Positions 13,944 through 19,918 of a stretch of 21,038 bases of DNA are shown one piece after another. A program made the position numbers and the translations under genes. Source of the DNA: DATFXF01 sp035258565. Lineage in GTDB: Bacteria > Acidobacteriota > Terriglobia > Acidiferrales > UBA7541. Positions within the stretch are counted from its first letter, which is position 1, and every line of letters begins with the position of its first letter. The notes below the pieces were generated by a model. It did no database searches. It was not told the DNA's origin and was given only the letters and a program-made list of their open reading frames with translations. The DNA is taken from NCBI GenBank assembly GCA_035258565.1, contig DATFXF010000207.1:1-21038 (forward strand). Direction: 5' to 3'.

Positions 13944-14426
13944 GTGGCTTCTTCGACGTCACTCCCGGGGGGCCGTGGGCCGCGCAAGTCGATTTTGGAT
14001 CTTGCGCCGCTTGAGCTCGACTGCATGAACACCCTCTGGCCGCTCAGCGAGGGAACGGTGCGGCAGATCCAGCAACGTCTGGCGCGCTCGCGGCCGCGTG
14101 CGTACACGACGATCATGACCATCATGGACCGGCTTGCACGGAAGGGCGTGGTAACGCGCCGGAAAGTGGGTCGCGCCTATCTTTACCGGCCCACTCTGAC
14201 CCCCGAAGAGGCGCGCGCGCACGCGATCGAGCAAGTCGTCGAGGGATTCTTCGCTGGCTCGCCGGAAGCCTTGGCCGAGCATCTGGCTGGTCACGGCGGG
14301 GGCCCGAGCGGGGAGAAGGAGCTGCCCGGGCGTTCGGGCGAGCTCGCGCCGAGCATCCGAGTTGAACCAACCACCGCGCCGCCCGAGGTTCTTCCCACCA
14401 CGCGCCTAGACGAGAGTCTGTTGTAG
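13944..14426 (+). CDS. BlaI/MecI-family transcriptional regulator
   Basis: The 160-residue protein has a winged-helix domain at about 18-85 with typical BlaI features: LAPLELDCMNTLW, TVRQIQQRL, RAYTTIMTIMDRLARKGVVTRR and KVGRAYLYRPTLT. The helix EQVVEGFFAGSPEALAEHL follows, corresponding to the dimer region. The C-terminal 45 residues (from about 116) are Gly/Pro/Thr-rich and not part of the classical family. GTG 13944 is chosen because the domain fits this length, GAGG lies 7 nt upstream, and the previous gene stops 2 nt before; the frame is open further upstream only as a shadow of that gene. No BlaR1/MecR1-type sensor protease or beta-lactamase is nearby, so it may respond to another signal or act on its own cluster. 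DusB begins 6 nt later. Confidence 0.88.
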   Translation: MASSTSLPGGRGPRKSILDLAPLELDCMNTLWPLSEGTVRQIQQRLARSRPRAYTTIMTIMDRLARKGVVTRRKVGRAYLYRPTLTPEEARAHAIEQVVEGFFAGSPEALAEHLAGHGGGPSGEKELPGRSGELAPSIRVEPTTAPPEVLPTTRLDESLL

Positions 14427-14432
14427 GGGACG

Positions 14433-15422
14433 ATGATTCCCGCTGCGCTCCAGATTCGCGACGTTAGGGTCCGGCCGGCAACGGTGCTTGCGCCGATGGC
14501 CGGTGTAACCGATACGCTCTTCCGCCGCGTCATCCGCGGGCTCGGAGGGTGCGGGCTTATCATGACCGAGTTCACCAGCGCCGAAGGTGTGACCCGCAAC
14601 GCTGCCCGAACGCTCCACTACCTCTCTTTCGAAAGCGACGAGCACCCCATCACTGCGCAACTATTCGGCGCAAATCCTCAGGTGATGGCTTCTGCCGCAG
14701 CCCTGGTGGAAGAGCTGGGGTTCGACATCGTAGACATCAACCTGGGCTGCCCGGCGAAGAAGGTGGTCAAGTGCGGCGGCTCGGGCTTGCTGCGCGACCT
14801 GCCCCGGCTCGAGGAGGTACTCCGCGCGGTTCGCGCGGCGGTGCGCCTCCCCCTGACGATCAAGATTCGGGCCGGCTGGGATGAAAACAGTATTGTCGCC
14901 ACGGAAGTGGCGCGCATGGGCGAACAGATCGGCGTCGAGGCCATCGCCGTGCATCCGCGCACTCGCGTGCAAGGGCTGAATGGCCAAGCCGACTGGGGCA
15001 TCATTCGTGCGGTGAAGGAAGCGGTGCGCATCCCCGTCATCGGCAATGGCGATGTTCGGTCGCCCGAGGATGCAACACGCATGATTCGCGAGACGGGCTG
15101 TGATGCGGTGATGATCGGCCGCGCCGCCGCCACGAATCCGTGGATCTTCCGGCAGATTGGGCAGTACCTGGAGACGGGCAGATACGACCATCCCTCCCAA
15201 GAGCACCGCTACCGTTTACTCTCGGGCTATTTCCAGATGCTCGTCGAAGCGGCGAGGCCCGACGTCATCGGCAAGATGAAGCAGTTCGCCTGCTGGTTTA
15301 CTCACAGCGTGTCGAACGGCAGCGAACTCCGGCGTCAGGTGTACTCTGCTCGTGCGCCGGCCGAACTGCTCGAGCGCGTGGACGCTTTCTTTGCTGGGGC
15401 AGTAGCAGCCGGGGAGCGGTGA
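14433..15422 (+). CDS. dusB: tRNA-dihydrouridine synthase (DusB-type)
   Basis: The 329-residue protein is a FMN-dependent TIM barrel with LAPMAGVTDTLFR (FMN binding, about 19-31), catalytic Cys106 in INLGCPAKKVVKCGGSG, KIRAGWDE (Lys144), AVHPRTRVQGL (His174), GNGDV and MIGRAAATNPWIF for the phosphate site. The C-terminal helical tRNA-binding domain covers about 250-320. It reduces specific uridines in the tRNA D loop using NADPH. An extra cysteine (Cys114) replaces the residue usually between VVK and Gly, which is mildly unusual. The start has AGGGGA directly upstream. It is the last gene of the tight plus-strand cluster and faces the convergent rsmI. Confidence 0.95.
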   Translation: MIPAALQIRDVRVRPATVLAPMAGVTDTLFRRVIRGLGGCGLIMTEFTSAEGVTRNAARTLHYLSFESDEHPITAQLFGANPQVMASAAALVEELGFDIVDINLGCPAKKVVKCGGSGLLRDLPRLEEVLRAVRAAVRLPLTIKIRAGWDENSIVATEVARMGEQIGVEAIAVHPRTRVQGLNGQADWGIIRAVKEAVRIPVIGNGDVRSPEDATRMIRETGCDAVMIGRAAATNPWIFRQIGQYLETGRYDHPSQEHRYRLLSGYFQMLVEAARPDVIGKMKQFACWFTHSVSNGSELRRQVYSARAPAELLERVDAFFAGAVAAGER

Positions 15423-15450
15423 CCACCCCATCGCCCTCTACGTCCCTGGC

Positions 15451-15485
15451 GCGTCACCAGCCGTGACGCTTCCCATTTCGGGAAG
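15451..15485. terminator. Two adjacent hairpins between convergent dusB and rsmI
   Basis: GCGTCAC-CAGCC-GTGACGC (15451-15469) is a perfect 7-bp stem with a 5-nt loop. CTTCCC-ATTTC-GGGAAG (15469-15485) is a perfect 6-bp stem that begins at the last base of the first. They sit in the 95-nt gap between genes that converge, so they could end transcription from either side. Neither has a T-run, so factor-independent termination is not assured. Confidence 0.5.
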
Positions 15486-15517
15486 GATCGACCGCGCAGC
15501 TCTTCCCTCGGACCGCG

Positions 15518-16381
15518 TTACCCGCGCTCCGCCAGGAGTTGCTTGTAGGCCTCGCGCTTGGGGAGACCGCGTTCGCGCGCCGCCTGCCTGAGGGCGGCTT
15601 TACGGTTCACGTTGTGCTCGCGCATGATCTGCTCGACGCGCTCGGAGAGTGAAGCCTCGGGCGCGGTCGCGCGCGGCGCTGCGCCTGGCGGCCCGATGAG
15701 AAGCGTCATTTCGCCGCGGGGCGCCTTGCGGTGCATTCCTTCGAGCAGCTCGGCAAGATTTCCGCGCAGGAATTCTTCATGCAACTTGCTGACTTCCCGC
15801 GCAATCACAGCAGGCCTCGGTCCCAGCACCGCCAGCGCATCCTTCAAGGTATCGACGATGCGGTGCGGTGCTTCATAGAAGACCAGGGTGCGAGACTGCG
15901 CCGCCAAGCCAGCGAGAGCTCTGTGCCGCTCACCGGCGCGCGCAGGTAGGAAGCCGAGGAAAAGGAACTCCTCAGTCGGCATGCCGGAGGCGGCGAGCGC
16001 CGCCACGAGCGCCGATGGCCCCGGGATGGGCACAATCGGGATGCGGTGCCGCAGGCACATGGTAACCAGCCGGTGGCCGGGGTCGGAGATCACCGGCATC
16101 CCGGCATCGCTCACCAGAGCGGCCCGCGCTCCCTGCTCGAGTTCGATCACCAGCTCCGGCGCCCGCGTCATCTCATTGTGCTCGTGGTAGCTTACCAAGC
16201 GTTTGCGGATGCCGTAGTGGTTCAGCAGTTTCTGCGTCTGGCGCGTATCTTCGCAGGCGATCAGGTCCACCTCCTTGAGGATGCGCAGCGCGCGCAGAGT
16301 AATGTCTTCGAGGTTGCCGATGGGCGTAGCGACGAGGTAAAGACACCCACCCTCCGCCTCTGGCTGCCTGTCAGGTTTCAT
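15518..16381 (-). CDS. rsmI: 16S rRNA 2'-O-ribose methyltransferase RsmI (C1402)
   Basis: The 287-residue protein matches the usual RsmI length (about 286). It is a tetrapyrrole-methylase-fold SAM methyltransferase with LVATPIGNLEDITLRALR (about 15-32), ACEDTRQTQKLLNHYGI, LVSDAGMPVISDPGHRLV, PIPGPSALVAALAASGMP and EAPHRIVDTLKDA. The C-terminal helical region (NRKAALRQAARERGLPKREAYK) is also typical. It methylates the ribose of C1402 in the decoding centre of 16S rRNA. The frame stays open to 16615, but the family begins at the ATG at 16381. No Shine-Dalgarno is seen. A TGCTAGACT extended -10 candidate at 16395-16403 (minus) lies 13 nt before the start, so the leader may be very short. Confidence 0.95.
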   Translation of the reverse strand: MKPDRQPEAEGGCLYLVATPIGNLEDITLRALRILKEVDLIACEDTRQTQKLLNHYGIRKRLVSYHEHNEMTRAPELVIELEQGARAALVSDAGMPVISDPGHRLVTMCLRHRIPIVPIPGPSALVAALAASGMPTEEFLFLGFLPARAGERHRALAGLAAQSRTLVFYEAPHRIVDTLKDALAVLGPRPAVIAREVSKLHEEFLRGNLAELLEGMHRKAPRGEMTLLIGPPGAAPRATAPEASLSERVEQIMREHNVNRKAALRQAARERGLPKREAYKQLLAERG

Positions 16382-16536
16382 CGATGGCCGAGTCAGTCTA
16401 GCACGTCTGTCGCACCGTCGGCGGTTGCCCCGGCGACGGGAATGAGATGGAACCTTCAGGGGTGCGCGGTTCGCCACCCAGCAGCCCGGACGTGGTAAGA
16501 TTTTCTTTTGTTCTTCTAGCCTTGAGGAGTTCCCTC

Positions 16537-16848
16537 GTGCCCTTGTACGAGTACCAGTGCACGCGCTGCAGCCATCGGTTTGAGAAGATCGAGAAGGTTT
16601 CTGGACCGCACGCAAAAAAATGTCCGAAATGCGCCGGCAAGGTCGAACGCCTGATGGCGCCGCCCGCGATTCAGTTCAAGGGCACAGGCTGGTACGTCAC
16701 CGACTATGCGCGCGGCGCTGCCTCTTCAGGGGATGCGAAGGGCGCCGAGCCAGAAAAGACCGGAAAGGCAGAAAAGGAATCCAAGGAAGCCACGCCCGCC
16801 AAGGAGACGAAGGAGGGCAAAAAAGAGAAGGCCAAGAAGGAGACTTAG
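16537..16848 (+). CDS. FmdB-family zinc-ribbon protein with charged C-terminal tail
   Basis: The 103-residue protein opens with PLYEYQCTRCSHRFEKIEKVSG, the classic FmdB (CxxC_CxxC) regulatory-protein domain; Cys8, Cys11, Cys29 and Cys32 would bind one zinc. GWYVTDYA at about 55-62 is also usual. The last 40 residues are almost all Lys, Glu, Ala and Gly and probably disordered. FmdB proteins were named from a formamidase gene region, but the biochemical role is unproven. GTG 16537 is chosen since the domain begins there and AGGAG (16525-16529) precedes it. TAAGAT at 16495-16500 is a weak -10. It converges with galU across a 9-nt gap holding no hairpin. Confidence 0.9.
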   Translation: MPLYEYQCTRCSHRFEKIEKVSGPHAKKCPKCAGKVERLMAPPAIQFKGTGWYVTDYARGAASSGDAKGAEPEKTGKAEKESKEATPAKETKEGKKEKAKKET

Positions 16849-16857
16849 TCTAGCGCC

Positions 16858-17751
16858 CTAGGGCTTGAGCGAGCGCAGGTATTCGCGAAAGTCGCGGCCC
16901 AAATCGGGATTCTTCAACGCGATTTCGACCGTAGCCTTCAGAAAGCCCAGCTTATCCCCCGCATCGTAGGACTTGCCCTCGTAGACATAAGCCCACAGGC
17001 CGTGCTCCCTGGCCAGCATCCGGAGGCCATCGGTGAGCTGAATCTCACCGCCGGTTCCGGGCCCGGTGCGCTCGAGACAATCGAAGACTTCTGGTGGCAG
17101 GAGGTAGCGTCCGGTAATGGCGAGATTGGAAGGCGCCTCGGCGGGCTTGGGCTTCTCAACCAAATCGCGAACGCGCATCAAGCGCCGGTCCCATTTCGCC
17201 TTGCGGGCCGGTTCGCCAGCCACGATGCCGTAGAGATAGGTCTTCTCGGGCGGGACTTCCTCCACCGCGATGGCTCCGATGCCGGTGGCTTCGTAGACCT
17301 CTCGGAGTTGTCGGGTTGCCGGCTGGGGGCCCGGGATGATCACGTCGCCAAGCAGGACGGCGAATGGCTCATCGCCCACCAGCTCGCGGGCGGTGAGTAC
17401 CGCGTGGCCTAGGCCGAGAGGCTCTTTTTGGCGCGTGTAGCTGAAATGGACCATGTTGCTGATTTCCCGCACGAGCTCGGCCAGATCCGATTTGCCTTTT
17501 TCCTCGAGGAAGCGCTCGAGTTCGGGCGCGGAGTCGAAATGGTCTTCAATGGCGTTCTTGCCTCGGCCAGTGACGATGATGATGTTCTCGATGCCGGAAG
17601 CAACGCACTCCTCGACCACATACTGGATCAACGGCTTGTCTACGACCGGCAGCATTTCTTTCGGCTGTGCCTTGGTTGCCGGCAGAAACCGCGTTCCGAG
17701 CCCTGCCGCAGGCAGGACTGCCTTGCGCACGCGTTTGGGTTTTGCCGTCAC
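16858..17751 (-). CDS. galU: UTP-glucose-1-phosphate uridylyltransferase GalU
   Basis: The 297-residue protein has the nucleotidyltransferase motif LPAAGLGTRFLPATKAQPKE (about 13-32), VDKPLIQY, IIVTGRGKNAIEDHFD, LGLGHAVL, LLGDVI, LVEKPKP, GRYLLPPEVF and GGEIQLTDG, as in bacterial GalU. It makes UDP-glucose from UTP and glucose 1-phosphate for polysaccharide and LPS synthesis. The frame is open to a TTG at 17817 overlapping the previous gene; the GTG at 17751 gives the usual family length, with AGGCG weakly upstream. It lies 55 nt downstream of the eIF2B-like gene in the same direction and may be co-transcribed with it. Confidence 0.94.
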   Translation of the reverse strand: MTAKPKRVRKAVLPAAGLGTRFLPATKAQPKEMLPVVDKPLIQYVVEECVASGIENIIIVTGRGKNAIEDHFDSAPELERFLEEKGKSDLAELVREISNMVHFSYTRQKEPLGLGHAVLTARELVGDEPFAVLLGDVIIPGPQPATRQLREVYEATGIGAIAVEEVPPEKTYLYGIVAGEPARKAKWDRRLMRVRDLVEKPKPAEAPSNLAITGRYLLPPEVFDCLERTGPGTGGEIQLTDGLRMLAREHGLWAYVYEGKSYDAGDKLGFLKATVEIALKNPDLGRDFREYLRSLKP

Positions 17752-17806
17752 GATTTTCGCCTGGGACCGAGTCCAGCCGCACGATACGGTGTTCGAGCGA
17801 GCGGTG

Positions 17807-18706
17807 TCAATCCGCAACTGCCTTGAGCCGCGGGGAAATGCGAATCCTCCTCACTTCTCTTTGCACCCGTGCCGGTGAGAGCCATCCCCGTTCGGTGAGA
17901 ATCCGCACCTCCTCACGCAATGGCACGCACTCAAAATAAGGATTCAGGACGACCACCCTTTTGGGAGGATCAGCCCAGACCTGGTGTGGCGGCCCACAGG
18001 ATGCTGTCAGCGGGGGAACGATCTCTGGTGGAAGAAACTTGGACGTGTCCGCGAGTACCCAGACTCGTTTGCGCTGTTCGAGCGCGCAGGAAACCATGGC
18101 TACTGTTCCTATCTTGTTGATGAAAGAGGACTCATGGACTGCATCGGCACCGACCACAAGGGCCGCCGCGCGGTCCATGTAGCTCGCTAACCCGGCATCG
18201 GTGACGAAATGAGTAAGGATTCCAGCTCGGGCAAGTTCGCGCGCAGTTCGCCGGCCCTCCAAGCCAGGACGACTCTCGGAGCAATAGACACAGCTGACCT
18301 CAGAACGCGCCTTCCGGAGGGCATGAACGACCGTGGAGCTGTAGGAGTAGGTTCCGACGATGCTTCCCCGCTTGCCTTCGAGGGCCGCCTCAAAGCGGGT
18401 CGCGATACGACCTGGGGCGGTTTCGATGGTTGTCTGGAACTCCCCGAGAGCCCGAACCAACGTGTTTCCCGGCGACTTGGAGTCCGCAGCCAGCACCAAT
18501 TCGTTCGCTAGGCGCCGGAAGGGCGCCATCGCCGCCTGTGCGCGCAGCAGAGCGCGAGCGATCCCGAGTAGTTCCGCTTCGGCCGGATCGAGGTGGCGGC
18601 GCTGCCAGGCCAGCAGTGCGGTGACGGTTCGCAGGGCCAGCTCTCGGGCACCGGAATTGCGATCACGAGCGACGGCCTCGATTTCGCGTCGAAGAGGACG
18701 ATCCAT
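17807..18706 (-). CDS. eIF2B-alpha/MtnA/R15P-isomerase family protein lacking the catalytic Cys
   Basis: The 299-residue protein has an N-terminal helical region (1-105) and a C-terminal Rossmann-like domain as in eIF2B alpha/beta/delta and the related isomerases MtnA and ribose-1,5-bisphosphate isomerase. Motifs are IVGTYSYSSTVV (117-127), VYCSESRPGLEGRRTARELA (140-159), THFVTDAGLASYM (165-177), VVGADAVHESSFINKIGT (184-201) and LADTSKFLP (218-226). The second catalytic residue of the isomerases is kept (Asp188 in GAD), but where they have Cys in a THC-type motif this has Ser121 in TYSYSS. It could be a divergent isomerase, a sugar-phosphate or nucleotide sensor, or a non-catalytic relative; bacterial members are poorly characterised. 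The ATG at 18706 lies close to the palindrome 18712-18723 and has no Shine-Dalgarno. galU follows. Confidence 0.82.
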   Translation of the reverse strand: MDRPLRREIEAVARDRNSGARELALRTVTALLAWQRRHLDPAEAELLGIARALLRAQAAMAPFRRLANELVLAADSKSPGNTLVRALGEFQTTIETAPGRIATRFEAALEGKRGSIVGTYSYSSTVVHALRKARSEVSCVYCSESRPGLEGRRTARELARAGILTHFVTDAGLASYMDRAAALVVGADAVHESSFINKIGTVAMVSCALEQRKRVWVLADTSKFLPPEIVPPLTASCGPPHQVWADPPKRVVVLNPYFECVPLREEVRILTERGWLSPARVQREVRRIRISPRLKAVAD

Positions 18707-18711
18707 TCGCG

Positions 18712-18723
18712 TATGTTAACATA
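18712..18723. promoter_or_regulatory. Perfect 12-bp palindrome TATGTTAACATA between divergent genes
   Basis: The 12-mer equals its own reverse complement and lies in the 45-nt gap between the eIF2B-like gene (minus) and tsaD (plus). It contains -10-like hexamers for both directions (TATGTT on each strand; TAACAT on the minus strand 6 nt before the ATG). It may be a shared operator, a pair of overlapping promoters, or both. A second TTAAC at 18730-18734 repeats half of it. Confidence 0.45.
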
Positions 18724-18751
18724 GGGAATTAACGCAGCAGGGCCGGGAACC

Positions 18752-19873
18752 TTGGCAACACGCATTCTGGGCATCGAAACCTCCTGTGACGAGACCGCCG
18801 CGGCCGTTGTTGTCGACGGCCGCCAGATCCTCTCGAACATCGTGGCTTCACAGGCGGACATCCACCGCAAGTACGGCGGCGTCGTGCCCGAGCTGGCCTC
18901 CCGTGAGCATCTGCGCCAGATCGTGCCCGTGGTTCGCGAGGCGCTCGAGCAGGCAGGGCTCGTCCTCCGCGACGTGGACGCCCTGGCCGTCACGCGCGGG
19001 CCGGGGCTGATCGGTTCGCTGCTCGTCGGCGTTACCTATGGAAAGGTGCTGTCCATGGCGCTGGGGAAGCCGCTGGTGCCTGTGAATCACCTCGAAGGCC
19101 ACGTCTACGCCGTCTGGCTGGAAGCTCACTGCGCCGGTCGCGAGCCCACGCTGCCGGCCGTTTGCCTGATTGTCTCGGGGGGCCACACGGTCCTCTACGA
19201 TGTCGAGCCGCGGGGTGCAAATGGAGATGCGCGTCTGCTCCCCTTCGTTTACCGGCGCATCGGCCAGACCCGCGACGACGCTGCCGGCGAAGCCTACGAC
19301 AAAGTCGCCAAACTGCTCGCGCTTGGTTATCCGGGCGGGCCGGTGATTGACCAACTTGCCGAACAGGGCGACCCCGACGCGGTGCGCTTCGGCGTGCGCA
19401 AGATGAAAGGCAATCCCTACGATTTCAGCTTCAGCGGAATCAAGACTGCGGTCCTCTACTACGTCCGCGCCCATCCGGGGCTTCAGCCGGAGATCGAGCG
19501 GCGCCGCCGGGCTCTCACACAGGGCGAACGCCAAGCCGAGCAGCTGCGGCCGCTCTGTAGCCAGCAAACGCTCGACCTGATCGCGAGTTTCCAGCAAGCC
19601 GTGGTGGACGATCTGGTCCGCCGCACGCTCGCCGCGGCAGAAAATCGGGAGGCGCGCACGATTCTGGTTTCGGGCGGCGTGGCTGCAAATCGCCGCTTGC
19701 GCCAGGTATGGGAAGAAGAGGGCCGCTTCCGGGGCTTCGATGTTTATTTCCCCAGCCGCCAACTCTCCACCGACAATGCTGCGATGATTGCGGCAGCCGC
19801 TTACCCGAGGCTCCTGGCGGGCGAATGGGCCGACACGCAGCTCAACGCCGAGGCCAACCTGTCCCTCGCCTAG
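18752..19873 (+). CDS. tsaD: tRNA N6-adenosine threonylcarbamoyltransferase TsaD
   Basis: The 373-residue protein carries the TsaD/Kae1 hallmarks: ILGIETSCDETAAAVV (5-20), NHLEGH with metal ligands His113 and His117, VSGGHT (141-146), DDAAGEAYDKVAKLLALGYPGGP (175-197), FSFSGIKTAV, VSGGVAANRRLR and STDNAAM with metal ligand Asp341. With TsaB and TsaE it transfers threonylcarbamoyl to A37 of tRNAs that read ANN codons. It is about 30 residues longer than typical (about 340), mostly from a charged stretch at about 241-270 (HPGLQPEIERRRRALTQGER and following), likely a surface loop. TTG 18752 is taken as start because the ASKHA fold begins at once; GGGA lies upstream but spacing is short. Confidence 0.96.
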   Translation: MATRILGIETSCDETAAAVVVDGRQILSNIVASQADIHRKYGGVVPELASREHLRQIVPVVREALEQAGLVLRDVDALAVTRGPGLIGSLLVGVTYGKVLSMALGKPLVPVNHLEGHVYAVWLEAHCAGREPTLPAVCLIVSGGHTVLYDVEPRGANGDARLLPFVYRRIGQTRDDAAGEAYDKVAKLLALGYPGGPVIDQLAEQGDPDAVRFGVRKMKGNPYDFSFSGIKTAVLYYVRAHPGLQPEIERRRRALTQGERQAEQLRPLCSQQTLDLIASFQQAVVDDLVRRTLAAAENREARTILVSGGVAANRRLRQVWEEEGRFRGFDVYFPSRQLSTDNAAMIAAAAYPRLLAGEWADTQLNAEANLSLA

Positions 19874-19879
19874 CGTTCC

Positions 19880-19908
19880 TTCCGCGGCGCTGCATCCTCG
19901 TATAGAAT
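19880..19908 (+). promoter_or_regulatory. Putative promoter of the hydantoinase-type gene
   Basis: TTCCGC (19880-19885) and TAGAAT (19903-19908) are 17 nt apart. Only 10 nt separate the -10 box from ATG 19919, so the mRNA would have almost no leader, matching the lack of a Shine-Dalgarno. Confidence 0.45.
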
Positions 19909-19918
19909 CGCGCCGCGG

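Noticed and set aside
16855..16864. Palindrome GCCCTAGGGC between the FmdB-type gene and galU as a terminator
   Set aside because: The arms meet with no loop, so it cannot form a normal hairpin, and it overlaps the galU stop codon, so it may simply be chance.
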